NCBI GenBank assembly: GCA_016869775.1
Contig: VGDJ01000005.1
Location: 1 to 20,529, forward strand
Source: Alphaproteobacteria bacterium
GTDB taxonomy: Bacteria > Pseudomonadota > Alphaproteobacteria > Rickettsiales > UBA1997
Direction of reading: 5' to 3'
Length of the DNA stretch: 20,529 nt
The translations under genes and the position numbers were made by a program. The stretch's first letter is position 1. Each line of letters starts with the position of its first letter. The notes under the pieces are model-generated. The model saw only the letters and a list, made by a program, of their open reading frames with translations. It was not told where the DNA came from and searched no databases. Positions 1 through 7,800 of this stretch are shown piece by piece.

Positions 1-1
1 T

Positions 2-931
2 GATTACCTAGTTGCCAACAATAAATTGGATAAAGAGCAAAATAAATTTCTGAAACTTCAAACTTTTTATGGAAATGAGATTGTTGCGTCAACAAGGCGT
101 TTAGCTTTAATGAATTTGTTTTTGCACAACATTGGCGACATTGATAGCACTAACTTTATTTCTCCTGCAGATGCTTTAATTGCTGCCTCTCCTGCAACTT
201 ACGATTATGTTTTAGCTAATCCTCCTTTTGGTAAAAAAAGTAGCCAGACATTTACTAATGAAGAAGGTGAACAAGAAAAAGATGATTTAACTTACAATCG
301 TCAAGATTTCTTCGCAACTACCAGCAACAAGCAGTTAAACTTTGTTCAGCATATTAGAACGATGCTAAAAACAACAGGAATGGCTGCGGTTGTAGTTCCT
401 GATAATGTTTTGTTTGAAGGTGGAGCTGGCGAAACTGTTCGTAAAAAACTTTTAGAAACTACTGATCTACACACAATTTTGCGTTTACCGACTGGAATAT
501 TTTATGCTCAAGGGGTAAAAGCTAATGTAATTTTTTTCGACAACAAACCCGCTGACAAAAACGCCTGGACTAAGGAAGTTTGGGTTTACGATTATCGAAC
601 AAACATCCACCATACGCTAAAGAAAAACCCTCTGAAACTTGACGACCTAAAAGATTTCATCACTTGCTACAATCCAGAAAATAGAAGTAAGCGCAAAGAA
701 ACTTTTAATCAAGAAACCAACCCTGAAGGACGTTTTAGAAAATTCACTTACGAAGAGATAATTGCTCGTGACAAAACCAGCTTAGATATTTCTTGGATCA
801 AAGATAAATCGCTGACTGATTTTGATGATTTAGCGGAACCGGAATTGTTGGCGCAAGAAATCATTGAAAATTTAGAATCAGCACTACAGAGCTTTAGAGA
901 AATTGCATCTAATACCAAATCCTATCTTTAA
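2..931 (+). CDS. hsdM: Type I restriction-modification system DNA methyltransferase subunit (HsdM), 5' end outside window
   Basis: This is the C-terminal part (about 309 residues) of the M subunit of a type I restriction-modification enzyme, which methylates adenine using S-adenosylmethionine in complex with the specificity subunit HsdS. The frame is open from base 2 to the left edge, so the gene begins upstream; the TTG at 26 is not a true start. Visible are the amino-methylase motif IV, NPPF, at 218-229, a TGMAAVVVPDNVLFEGG-type core segment, and the typical HsdM tail DKTSLDISW followed by a helix-forming ELLAQEIIENLESAL end. The SAM-binding motif I must lie upstream of the window. Full HsdM proteins are usually near 500 residues. 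No hsdS or hsdR follows; the next gene is convergent thiE, so any partners lie upstream or elsewhere. Family assignment is firm. Whether the system is active cannot be seen. Confidence 0.93.
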   Translation, partial: DYLVANNKLDKEQNKFLKLQTFYGNEIVASTRRLALMNLFLHNIGDIDSTNFISPADALIAASPATYDYVLANPPFGKKSSQTFTNEEGEQEKDDLTYNRQDFFATTSNKQLNFVQHIRTMLKTTGMAAVVVPDNVLFEGGAGETVRKKLLETTDLHTILRLPTGIFYAQGVKANVIFFDNKPADKNAWTKEVWVYDYRTNIHHTLKKNPLKLDDLKDFITCYNPENRSKRKETFNQETNPEGRFRKFTYEEIIARDKTSLDISWIKDKSLTDFDDLAEPELLAQEIIENLESALQSFREIASNTKSYL

Positions 932-1173
932 AATTACAAAAAAATTAAAATTCTAACTTCATATTTTTGGCTAAAAATCTCTAAAAAGCCTCAACCGTAT
1001 TGATGGTATAAAATCTAATAAAATTTTTAAATACTTTTATGCTCAGAAAATTAGAAAAAGTTGATCTTAAGACCATTTCCAATATTAAATTGTTAAATTA
1101 AGCAAAATATCTAACTCACTCAAAAAAAATCGCGCAATTATTTTGGGTTGACCTCAGTGTTGTTGCCAAGAAT
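932..1173. other. AT-rich intergenic region between convergent hsdM and thiE
   Basis: This gap of 242 bases separates two convergent genes. I see no convincing gene in it. A 20-codon ORF (1039-1101, plus strand) has no recognisable product. On the minus strand, just past the thiE stop, a short GC-rich stretch (around 1128-1136) is followed by a run of eight T in the RNA sense (1122-1129 region). It could help end the ftsZ-thiE transcript, but the stem is too weak to call a terminator. Confidence 0.5.
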
Positions 1174-1806
1174 TTAAGCAATAATTATTGGTGAAGATTG
1201 TTTATGAATATTCTGAATTGCGGTTTCGACACCATCTTTATGTTGCCAAATATAAGAAATTACCGCAATAAAATCGACGCCATTCTCAATTAAAATTTTA
1301 CAATTTTGAGCATTTATCCCGCCAATGGCAACAATTGGTAAGTTTAACATTTCGTTGGCCCAACTAATGATTTCTGGCGAAGCTTTGGCACGGGGTTGTT
1401 TAGTTTGTGTTTCAAAAAATGCCCCAAAAGAAATATAATTAGCCCCCTGCTCTCCTGCTTGCATGGCCAGATGCCGTGAATCGTAACAGCTAGCTCCAAT
1501 CACAAAATTTTTTGGGGCAAGTTCACGAATTTTTGAAATTTTTTGATCATCAATTCCAACATGAACACCCGATGCGCCAACTTCCAGAGCAATTTCATAA
1601 AAATCATTTAATAAAAATAAGCAATTATTATCGTCGCAAATTTTTTTGATTTCTTTGGAAAGGATTTTGATTGAATCGTAAGAGTGATTTTTTAGTCGCA
1701 ATTGAAAAACAGGCACAAGACCAGTTTTTAAGGCTAAACGAAGTTGAAGGCAAAAATCATCAAAGTTATTAATTTCGGGTGGAGAAATTAAATAAATTTG
1801 TGCCAT
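1174..1806 (-). CDS. thiE: Thiamine-phosphate synthase (ThiE/TenI family)
   Basis: This 210-residue protein matches the TIM-barrel thiamine-phosphate synthases, which join the pyrimidine (HMP-PP) and thiazole phosphate to form thiamine monophosphate. The family landmarks occur in order: QLRLKN (35-40) as the usual QxRxK strand, LLND (65-68), GASGVHVGIDD (77-87), IGASCYD (103-109), the phosphate-binding SFGAFFETQTK segment (126-136), PIVAIGGI (157-164) and GVDFIAVISYI near the end. Length is normal for ThiE. The ATG lies 8 bases after the ftsZ stop, so it is probably the last gene of a pntAA-ftsZ-thiE transcript. No other thiamine gene is in the window, so whether it works in a full pathway or in salvage is unknown. 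The close relative TenI (a thiazole tautomerase) is an alternative, but the conserved substrate-binding blocks favour ThiE. Confidence 0.85.
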   Translation of the reverse strand: MAQIYLISPPEINNFDDFCLQLRLALKTGLVPVFQLRLKNHSYDSIKILSKEIKKICDDNNCLFLLNDFYEIALEVGASGVHVGIDDQKISKIRELAPKNFVIGASCYDSRHLAMQAGEQGANYISFGAFFETQTKQPRAKASPEIISWANEMLNLPIVAIGGINAQNCKILIENGVDFIAVISYIWQHKDGVETAIQNIHKQSSPIIIA

Positions 1807-1814
1807 TAAGTTGA

Positions 1815-3572
1815 TTATTTTTTTCTACGAAAAAAGGCTGGAACATTGACAACATCATCGTCGTCAAATTTTTCTTGATTGGAATTGTCATATTCTTCGT
1901 CATCAAAAACTGTACCATTACCAAAAAATTGTTTGCGCTTTTTTTCAACCTCAGGTGATGATTCAGTATCATCGGTGTTTTTAATAACTTTTGAATGCTT
2001 TGAATCAAAATGATTATTTTCGTGACTATTATGAGATTCAAAGCTTGTTAGAGTTGAGTTCTCAACGCTATCTTTTTCTTTGTTCATAAAACTAAATAAA
2101 CTAAAACCACTATCTTTTTTTGATTTTTCAGCTTTGTTTTTAGATTTCTTTTCAGCTTTTTCTGTTGATTTTTTGTCGGAAGAATGTGAATGATTTTTTT
2201 CTGATTCTAAATTATTTTCAGTCTCAAAAAATGCATCATCGGAGTGAGATTTATTTTCAAAAAAATCGTGGCTATCGTTGTTTTTTAAATTATGAGTAAA
2301 ATCATCATCGTTAGATTTATTAAGATGAGTTTCGTTAGCAGTGCGAGTTTTTTCTTTGGCGAAGTTTCTTTTTGGTTTGAAATTTTCGTCGTCAATTTCT
2401 TCAATTTCTTCGTTGGAAGGCTTTGCAGAAACCCCGGGGTCAAAAAAACTTTTGTTGGTCGGTTGAACAGCTTCAGGAACTACGGCTCTGAATCTTGAAG
2501 GCTCATGTAATTCTTTAGATTTGGCAATTTCACGGCGAAACTCTTCACTGTCAATACCGGTAGCAACAACCGAAATTCTAATTTTACCTTTCATATTTTC
2601 ATCAAAAGCCGAGCCAAAAATGATATTGGCGTTAGAATCAACTTCTTTGCGAATAGCGTTAACCGCCATATCGGCTTCAAATAGAGTCATATCTGGCCCG
2701 CCCGTCATATTAACCAAAACACCTTTAGCACCTTTTATAGAAATATCATCAAGGAGCGGATTGGCAATCGCAGCTTCGCATGCAAGAATGGCGCGATTTT
2801 CGCCAGTTGCTTCGCCGGTTCCCATCATTGCTTTGCCCATTTTAGTCATAATCGTTCTGATATCGGCAAAATCAAGATTGACTAATCCTGGCATTGTAAT
2901 TAAGTCGGTAACGCCTCTAACCCCAGCATATAAAACATCATCAGCCATTTTAAAAGCTGATTCAAAAGTGGTACTTTCATTGGCAATTCTAAATAAATTT
3001 TGATTTGGAATCACAATCAAGGTATCAACAAATTTTTTGAGCTCTTCAATGCCTGACTCAGCCGTTTCCATACGATATTTACCTTCAAAATGAAATGGCT
3101 TGGTAACAACGCCAACTGTTAAAATTTCTCGTTCGCGGGCTAATTTAGCAATAACTGGAGCAGCGCCGGTGCCGGTTCCACCGCCCATTCCGGCAGCAAT
3201 AAACACCATATTGCAACCATCAAGATATCTCTCGATTTCTTCAACATTTTCTTCGGCGGCAATTCTGCCCCTGTCGGGAAAAGATCCTGCCCCAAGGCCT
3301 TTAGTGGTTTTAACTCCAAGCTGAATTCTATTTTGAGTAAGTGAATGAGTAAGAGCCTGCGAATCAGTGTTGGCCGCAACAAATTCGACACCTTCAAGGT
3401 TTGAACGGATCATATTATTGAGAGCGTTACCACCCGCTCCACCAACTCCAAATATTGTAATTTTTGGTTTCAAGAGCTCAGGATGAGGTATATCAAGTTT
3501 GATCGGCATATGGTTCCTTTGTTTTTTGGATGTTTTATGAGGGACTGGAGATGAATTTTCGATTTCAGACAT
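1815..3572 (-). CDS. ftsZ: Cell division protein FtsZ with long charged linker
   Basis: FtsZ is the tubulin-like GTPase that polymerises into the cytokinetic ring at midcell. The core has the nucleotide-binding GVGGAGGNA block (42-50), GAGSFPDRG (94-102) and the tubulin signature GGGTGTG (130-136). About 35 residues precede the core. From about residue 350 to 565 there is an unusually long low-complexity linker rich in Lys, Glu, Asp, Ser, His and Asn. It ends in a conserved C-terminal peptide, VVNVPAFFRRKK, matching the alphaproteobacterial tail that docks FtsZ to membrane anchors. At 585 residues it is much longer than the 383 of E. coli but in the range seen in alphaproteobacteria. The start is one base after the pntAA stop, implying translational coupling. 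It stands outside the usual dcw cluster (no ftsA or ftsQ adjacent). Confidence 0.98.
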   Translation of the reverse strand: MSEIENSSPVPHKTSKKQRNHMPIKLDIPHPELLKPKITIFGVGGAGGNALNNMIRSNLEGVEFVAANTDSQALTHSLTQNRIQLGVKTTKGLGAGSFPDRGRIAAEENVEEIERYLDGCNMVFIAAGMGGGTGTGAAPVIAKLAREREILTVGVVTKPFHFEGKYRMETAESGIEELKKFVDTLIVIPNQNLFRIANESTTFESAFKMADDVLYAGVRGVTDLITMPGLVNLDFADIRTIMTKMGKAMMGTGEATGENRAILACEAAIANPLLDDISIKGAKGVLVNMTGGPDMTLFEADMAVNAIRKEVDSNANIIFGSAFDENMKGKIRISVVATGIDSEEFRREIAKSKELHEPSRFRAVVPEAVQPTNKSFFDPGVSAKPSNEEIEEIDDENFKPKRNFAKEKTRTANETHLNKSNDDDFTHNLKNNDSHDFFENKSHSDDAFFETENNLESEKNHSHSSDKKSTEKAEKKSKNKAEKSKKDSGFSLFSFMNKEKDSVENSTLTSFESHNSHENNHFDSKHSKVIKNTDDTESSPEVEKKRKQFFGNGTVFDDEEYDNSNQEKFDDDDVVNVPAFFRRKK

Positions 3573-3573
3573 A

Positions 3574-4689
3574 TTATTTTAACAAATTTTCGTTGGTAAT
3601 TTTTTTATTTGCACAAACTATGGTAGCTTTGATGATATCATCATCATAATTAACTTGGATTAATTTTTTATCTTTATCAATTAAAAGCTCAACAAAATTT
3701 AATATATTTTTAGCAAAAAATTTACTCGATTCCAGCGCAATTCGGCTGGGATAATTTGTGAACCCAAATATCTTTACGCCATTGTGATCAATAACTTCAT
3801 TTGGTTTAGTAAGAGCGCAATTACCGCCATTTTGTGACGCAAGATCGATAATAATTGAACTAGGCTTCATTGAATTAACCATCTTTTCAGAAATTAAGAT
3901 TGGCGCTTTTTTTCCTTGAATTAGAGCGGTTGTAATAACAACATCTTGATTGCAAATAGTATCCTCAAGTAATTGTTGTTGCTTTTGTTTATATTCGTCT
4001 GACATTTCTTGAGCATATACGCCATCAATTTTTTCGTTAGTTTTTACCTCGATAAATTTAGCTCCCAAACTCTGAACCTGTTCTTTTGCAGAGGTTCGAA
4101 CATCAAAGGCACTAACGATTGCGCCCATTCTTTTAGCGGTAGCTATTGCTTGGAGGCCAGCAACTCCGGCTCCTATAATTAAAAATTTTGATGCCGAGAT
4201 TGTTCCCGCCGATGTAATCATCATTGGCACGCATTTGTTGGTTTCGTAGAGAGCATCAATAACTGCTCTGTAACCAGCCAAATTGCTTTGCGAAGATAAA
4301 ATATCCATTGATTGAGCGCGAGTAATTCGGGGAATTAACTCGAGTGCAAAAACATTAATATCGAAATTTGCTAGTTTTTTTAATAAATCTGTTTGAAAAA
4401 AGGGATTTAGCAAAGCTATAAAGACTGCATTAGTTTTTAATAATGAGTGGTTAAAATCAGCTCTTTGAACCGCTATAATAATATCAATTTCAAACAAAAC
4501 TTCATCGATATTTTCAATAATTTTTGCACCGTTTTTTTGGTATTCAGCATTGAAATAGCCAGCTTTTTGCCCAGCATCAGATTCAATCAAAACTTCAAAT
4601 CCGAGCTTTAAATATTTACTAATAACATCTGGCGTAATTGCAACTCTGTTCTCAAAAGAATTATTTTCTTTAATAACCAATAACTTCAT
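3574..4689 (-). CDS. pntAA: NAD(P) transhydrogenase subunit alpha part 1 (PntAA; dI domain)
   Basis: This 371-residue protein is the NAD(H)-binding dI component of proton-translocating transhydrogenase, which uses the proton gradient to drive hydride transfer from NADH to NADP+. It shows the AlaDH/PNT N-terminal domain (KENN..ENRVAITPD at 7-21), the conserved RAQSMDILSSQSNLAGYRAV block (124-143) and the Rossmann motif IIGAGVAGLQAIATAKRMGA (171-190) ending in the acidic FDVR. Its length fits the split form in which PntAA, PntAB and PntB are separate chains. No membrane helices are present, as expected for dI. The membrane partners PntAB and PntB are not adjacent, since ftsZ starts one base downstream. 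Alanine dehydrogenase is the nearest alternative, but the RAQSMD..AGYR block is typical of PntA. Confidence 0.92.
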   Translation of the reverse strand: MKLLVIKENNSFENRVAITPDVISKYLKLGFEVLIESDAGQKAGYFNAEYQKNGAKIIENIDEVLFEIDIIIAVQRADFNHSLLKTNAVFIALLNPFFQTDLLKKLANFDINVFALELIPRITRAQSMDILSSQSNLAGYRAVIDALYETNKCVPMMITSAGTISASKFLIIGAGVAGLQAIATAKRMGAIVSAFDVRTSAKEQVQSLGAKFIEVKTNEKIDGVYAQEMSDEYKQKQQQLLEDTICNQDVVITTALIQGKKAPILISEKMVNSMKPSSIIIDLASQNGGNCALTKPNEVIDHNGVKIFGFTNYPSRIALESSKFFAKNILNFVELLIDKDKKLIQVNYDDDIIKATIVCANKKITNENLLK

Positions 4690-4782
4690 GTAAAAAATAA
4701 ATTTGTTATTTAGTGAAGGTAATTTATGTGCTGTGATTGAATCAAAATTTCGATTTTAGTTCGAATTAGCTAAAAATATAAA

Positions 4783-4869
4783 TGGTGCGTTCGAGAAGAC
4801 TTGAACTTCCACGGGTTTTACCCCATAACGACCTCAACGTTACGCGTATACCAATTCCGCCACGAACGC
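4783..4869 (-). tRNA. tRNA-Leu, anticodon GAG
   Basis: Read on the minus strand, this folds as a class II tRNA. The acceptor stem GCGTTCG pairs fully with CGAACGC, followed by discriminator A and an encoded CCA (ACCA at 4783-4786). The D-arm is of the GGCGGAATTGGTA type. The anticodon stem TAACG/CGTTA closes the loop TTGAGGT with anticodon GAG, which reads CTC and CTT leucine codons. The long variable arm is GGG/CCC closed, and the T-arm GGAAG/CTTCT has a TTCAAGT loop. The 5' end is 10 bases after the NAD-GDH stop, so the tRNA is probably cut out of a read-through transcript. The 3' end is 93 bases before pntAA. Confidence 0.97.
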
Positions 4870-4879
4870 ATTTATATGA

Positions 4880-7800
4880 TTAAACTAAGGGTTTAATTCT
4901 ATTAAGAGCAACAACAAACATTGCCAAATCTGGATTTGGTTCATTTTTCAATTCTGCAATAAAATTGTCAAATCTTTCAGTTAAGAAAGCTGAATTTTTA
5001 GCAAAATTTTCTACTAAATTATCAGAAACTTTATGATTTGAAGAATTATATTCAACAATTGCCTTAGCTAATCTCATTTGATATGAATATAAATCTTCCA
5101 TAACAGTTTTGCTCGATAATTTTTGCCAATGATTTGCAAGATTAATTTTATTAAGCCTGCTTCTAAGCCATTTAAGCGAATATCTTGTTCCAACTACAAA
5201 ATAAATTTCGGCGATTTTTTTGATATCAAGCTTAGTTAAGCTAGCAATTTCAGAAATATCGAATGCTGAGGCAACTGGATCCATTGAAGCAATTTTTTCG
5301 GCTAATTTTCGAGAGACTTTATTGATGCAATATCTTTCAATTTTTCTTTCAAACGATTCTCGTGAAGCTTGAGCTAAAACTGAAGGCAAGAATTGATTAA
5401 CTTGATCTGCGATTGATCTGAATTTGTTAACAATTTCAGATAAGGGGCCCTTAACTTGATTTCTCAGAAGCCATAAAACCGATCTTTCGATGAGTTTGTT
5501 GGCGCTCAAAAACATTTGCATTTGAATGTTAAGTGGAATTTTTCCATCAAGATTTTCAACATCCTGCCAGACATCACGTATTCTGAAGGAATCGCACGCA
5601 ATTATAAAATTTCTAATCACATCGACAACTGAAAAACCGCTGTCCTGAGACATTTGATTAATGAAAGTAATGCCAATTCTATTAACCACAAAATTAGTAA
5701 TTTGAGTAGCTATAATTTCGTTGCGCAATTGGTGACTAAGAATTTCATCAGATAATTTTTCTTGCATTAATGTTGGAAAATACGCCAACAAATCCTTTTC
5801 AAAATATCTGTCTTTGATTAAATCCGATGCCAACAATTTGTTATATATATCCATCTTAGAATATGCCATCATAACACAAAGCTGAGGGCGAGATAGACCT
5901 TTTTGCTCAATCTGATATTTGTCAATTTCTTTGCGCGAAGGAAGAAACTCGATTGCACGATTTAAAAATCCACTCTTCTCAAGATTATCAAGAAATTGTG
6001 ACTGTTCACTAAGTGCTAAAAAACCAAGACTTTGAGCAATTGAAATTGCTTGGGTTTGCAATTTATTGTCTTTAAGAACCAATTCTGAAACTTCTGGAGT
6101 CATAGATTCAAGCATTTTGTTGCGCTCTTCTATGCTGATTTTTTTGCTTTTGAGTGCCGAAAATAAAGCAATTTTTATGTTTACTTCATGATCAGAACAG
6201 TCAACTCCAGCTGAGTTATCCATGGCATCGGTGTTAATTCTACCGCCATTTTTAGCAAATTCTATTCGGCCTTTTTGGGTGAATCCTAAATTTCCACCCT
6301 CGCCAACAACTTTACAACGCAATTCTGAGCCATTAATTCGGAGCATATCGTTTGCTTTATCACCGACATCTTGATTAGATTCATCTTGAGATTTAACGTA
6401 AGTTCCAATTCCACCATTCCAAAGCAAATCTACCGGAGCTTTAAGCATTGCTTGGATTAGTTCGTTTGGGGATAATTCTTCACTCTCAATCTTAAAAATT
6501 TCTTGGATTTCAGGTGTAATTTTTATAGATTTTGCCCCCCTTTCAAAAATACCACCACCCTTAGAAATAATTGATGAATTATAATCAGTCCAAGTTGATC
6601 TTGGCAAATTAAACATTCTTTGTCTCTCATTGAATGATGAAAGAGGATCCGGATTAGGATCAATAAAAATATGCAAGTGATTAAAAGCACCAACCAATTT
6701 GGTATGCTTCGAAAGAAGCATACCATTTCCGAATACGTCGCCGGACAAATCTCCAATCCCTACGCAAGTAAAATCTTGAGATTGCGTATCGATTCCAAAC
6801 TCTCTAAAATGCCTCATAACTGAAATCCAAGCGCCTTTGGCAGTGATGCCCATTTTTTTATGATCATAACCAACCGACCCACCAGATGCAAAAGCATCTC
6901 CAAGCCAAAAATTATATTCTTGAGATATTGAATTGGCTATATCTGAAAAAGTAGCGGTTCCTTTGTCCGCCGCAACAACCAAGTATGGATCGGAACTATC
7001 GAACATAATTACATTTTGAGGAGCAATAATTTTGCCATCAACTACATTATCGGTAATGTCTAAGAGACCTCGCAAGAATGTTTTATAGCATTCTATGCCC
7101 TCTTTTTGTAATTCATCACGGGTCATTTTTGAAGTATCAGTCTTGATTACAAAACCACCTTTTGAACCAACCGGAACAATAACTGCGTTTTTGGTCATTT
7201 GAGCTTTCATTAATCCAAGAACTTCAGTTCTAAAATCATCTTGTCTATCAGACCATCTTAAACCACCGCGCGCAACTTTACCGCCTCTGAGATGAACAGC
7301 CTCAACTTTAGGTGAGTAAACAAAAATTTCTGCATAAGGCAATGGAAGAGGAAGATTTGGAACCTTTTTGCAATCAAATTTGAAAGATAGGTAGCCTTTG
7401 AATTGGTTATTGGTTGAATGTTGATAATAGTTAGTTCTGAGAGTGGCAGTAATTGCACCAAGAAATCTTCTGATTATGGCGTCATCGCTGATATCTTTGA
7501 TTTTATTAAGGGAGTCAATAATTTTTGAAGAAATAGCTTCGACTTTTGAAAGCCTTTGATCCAGTGAGATATTGAGTTGCGGGTCAAATTTGGTTTCAAA
7601 TAATTCTACTAAAATTGAACATAAATCGGCATTTCTTACAAAACAATCTGCAATACTAGCTTGATTAAATCTAAAACCAGTTTGATGCAAATATTTTGAA
7701 TATCCACGCAACATAAAAATTTGTTTCCAACTCAAATTGCAAGCAACAACCAATTTATTTAAAGCGCCAATTTTAGTAATATTTTTCCAAATTAATTCGA

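Noticed and set aside
1039..1101. 20-codon ORF between hsdM and thiE
   Set aside because: It is too short and has no recognisable family or ribosome site; chance ORFs of this size are expected in AT-rich DNA.
2521..3003. 160-codon plus-strand ORF opposite ftsZ
   Set aside because: It is the antisense shadow of the conserved FtsZ GTPase core, has no recognisable domain, and follows the codon bias of the real gene.
4740..4772. Imperfect AT-rich inverted repeat downstream of the tRNA-Leu gene, considered as a terminator
   Set aside because: The arms (AATTCG and CGAAATT) are short, need a bulge and have almost no GC, so a rho-independent terminator cannot be supported.
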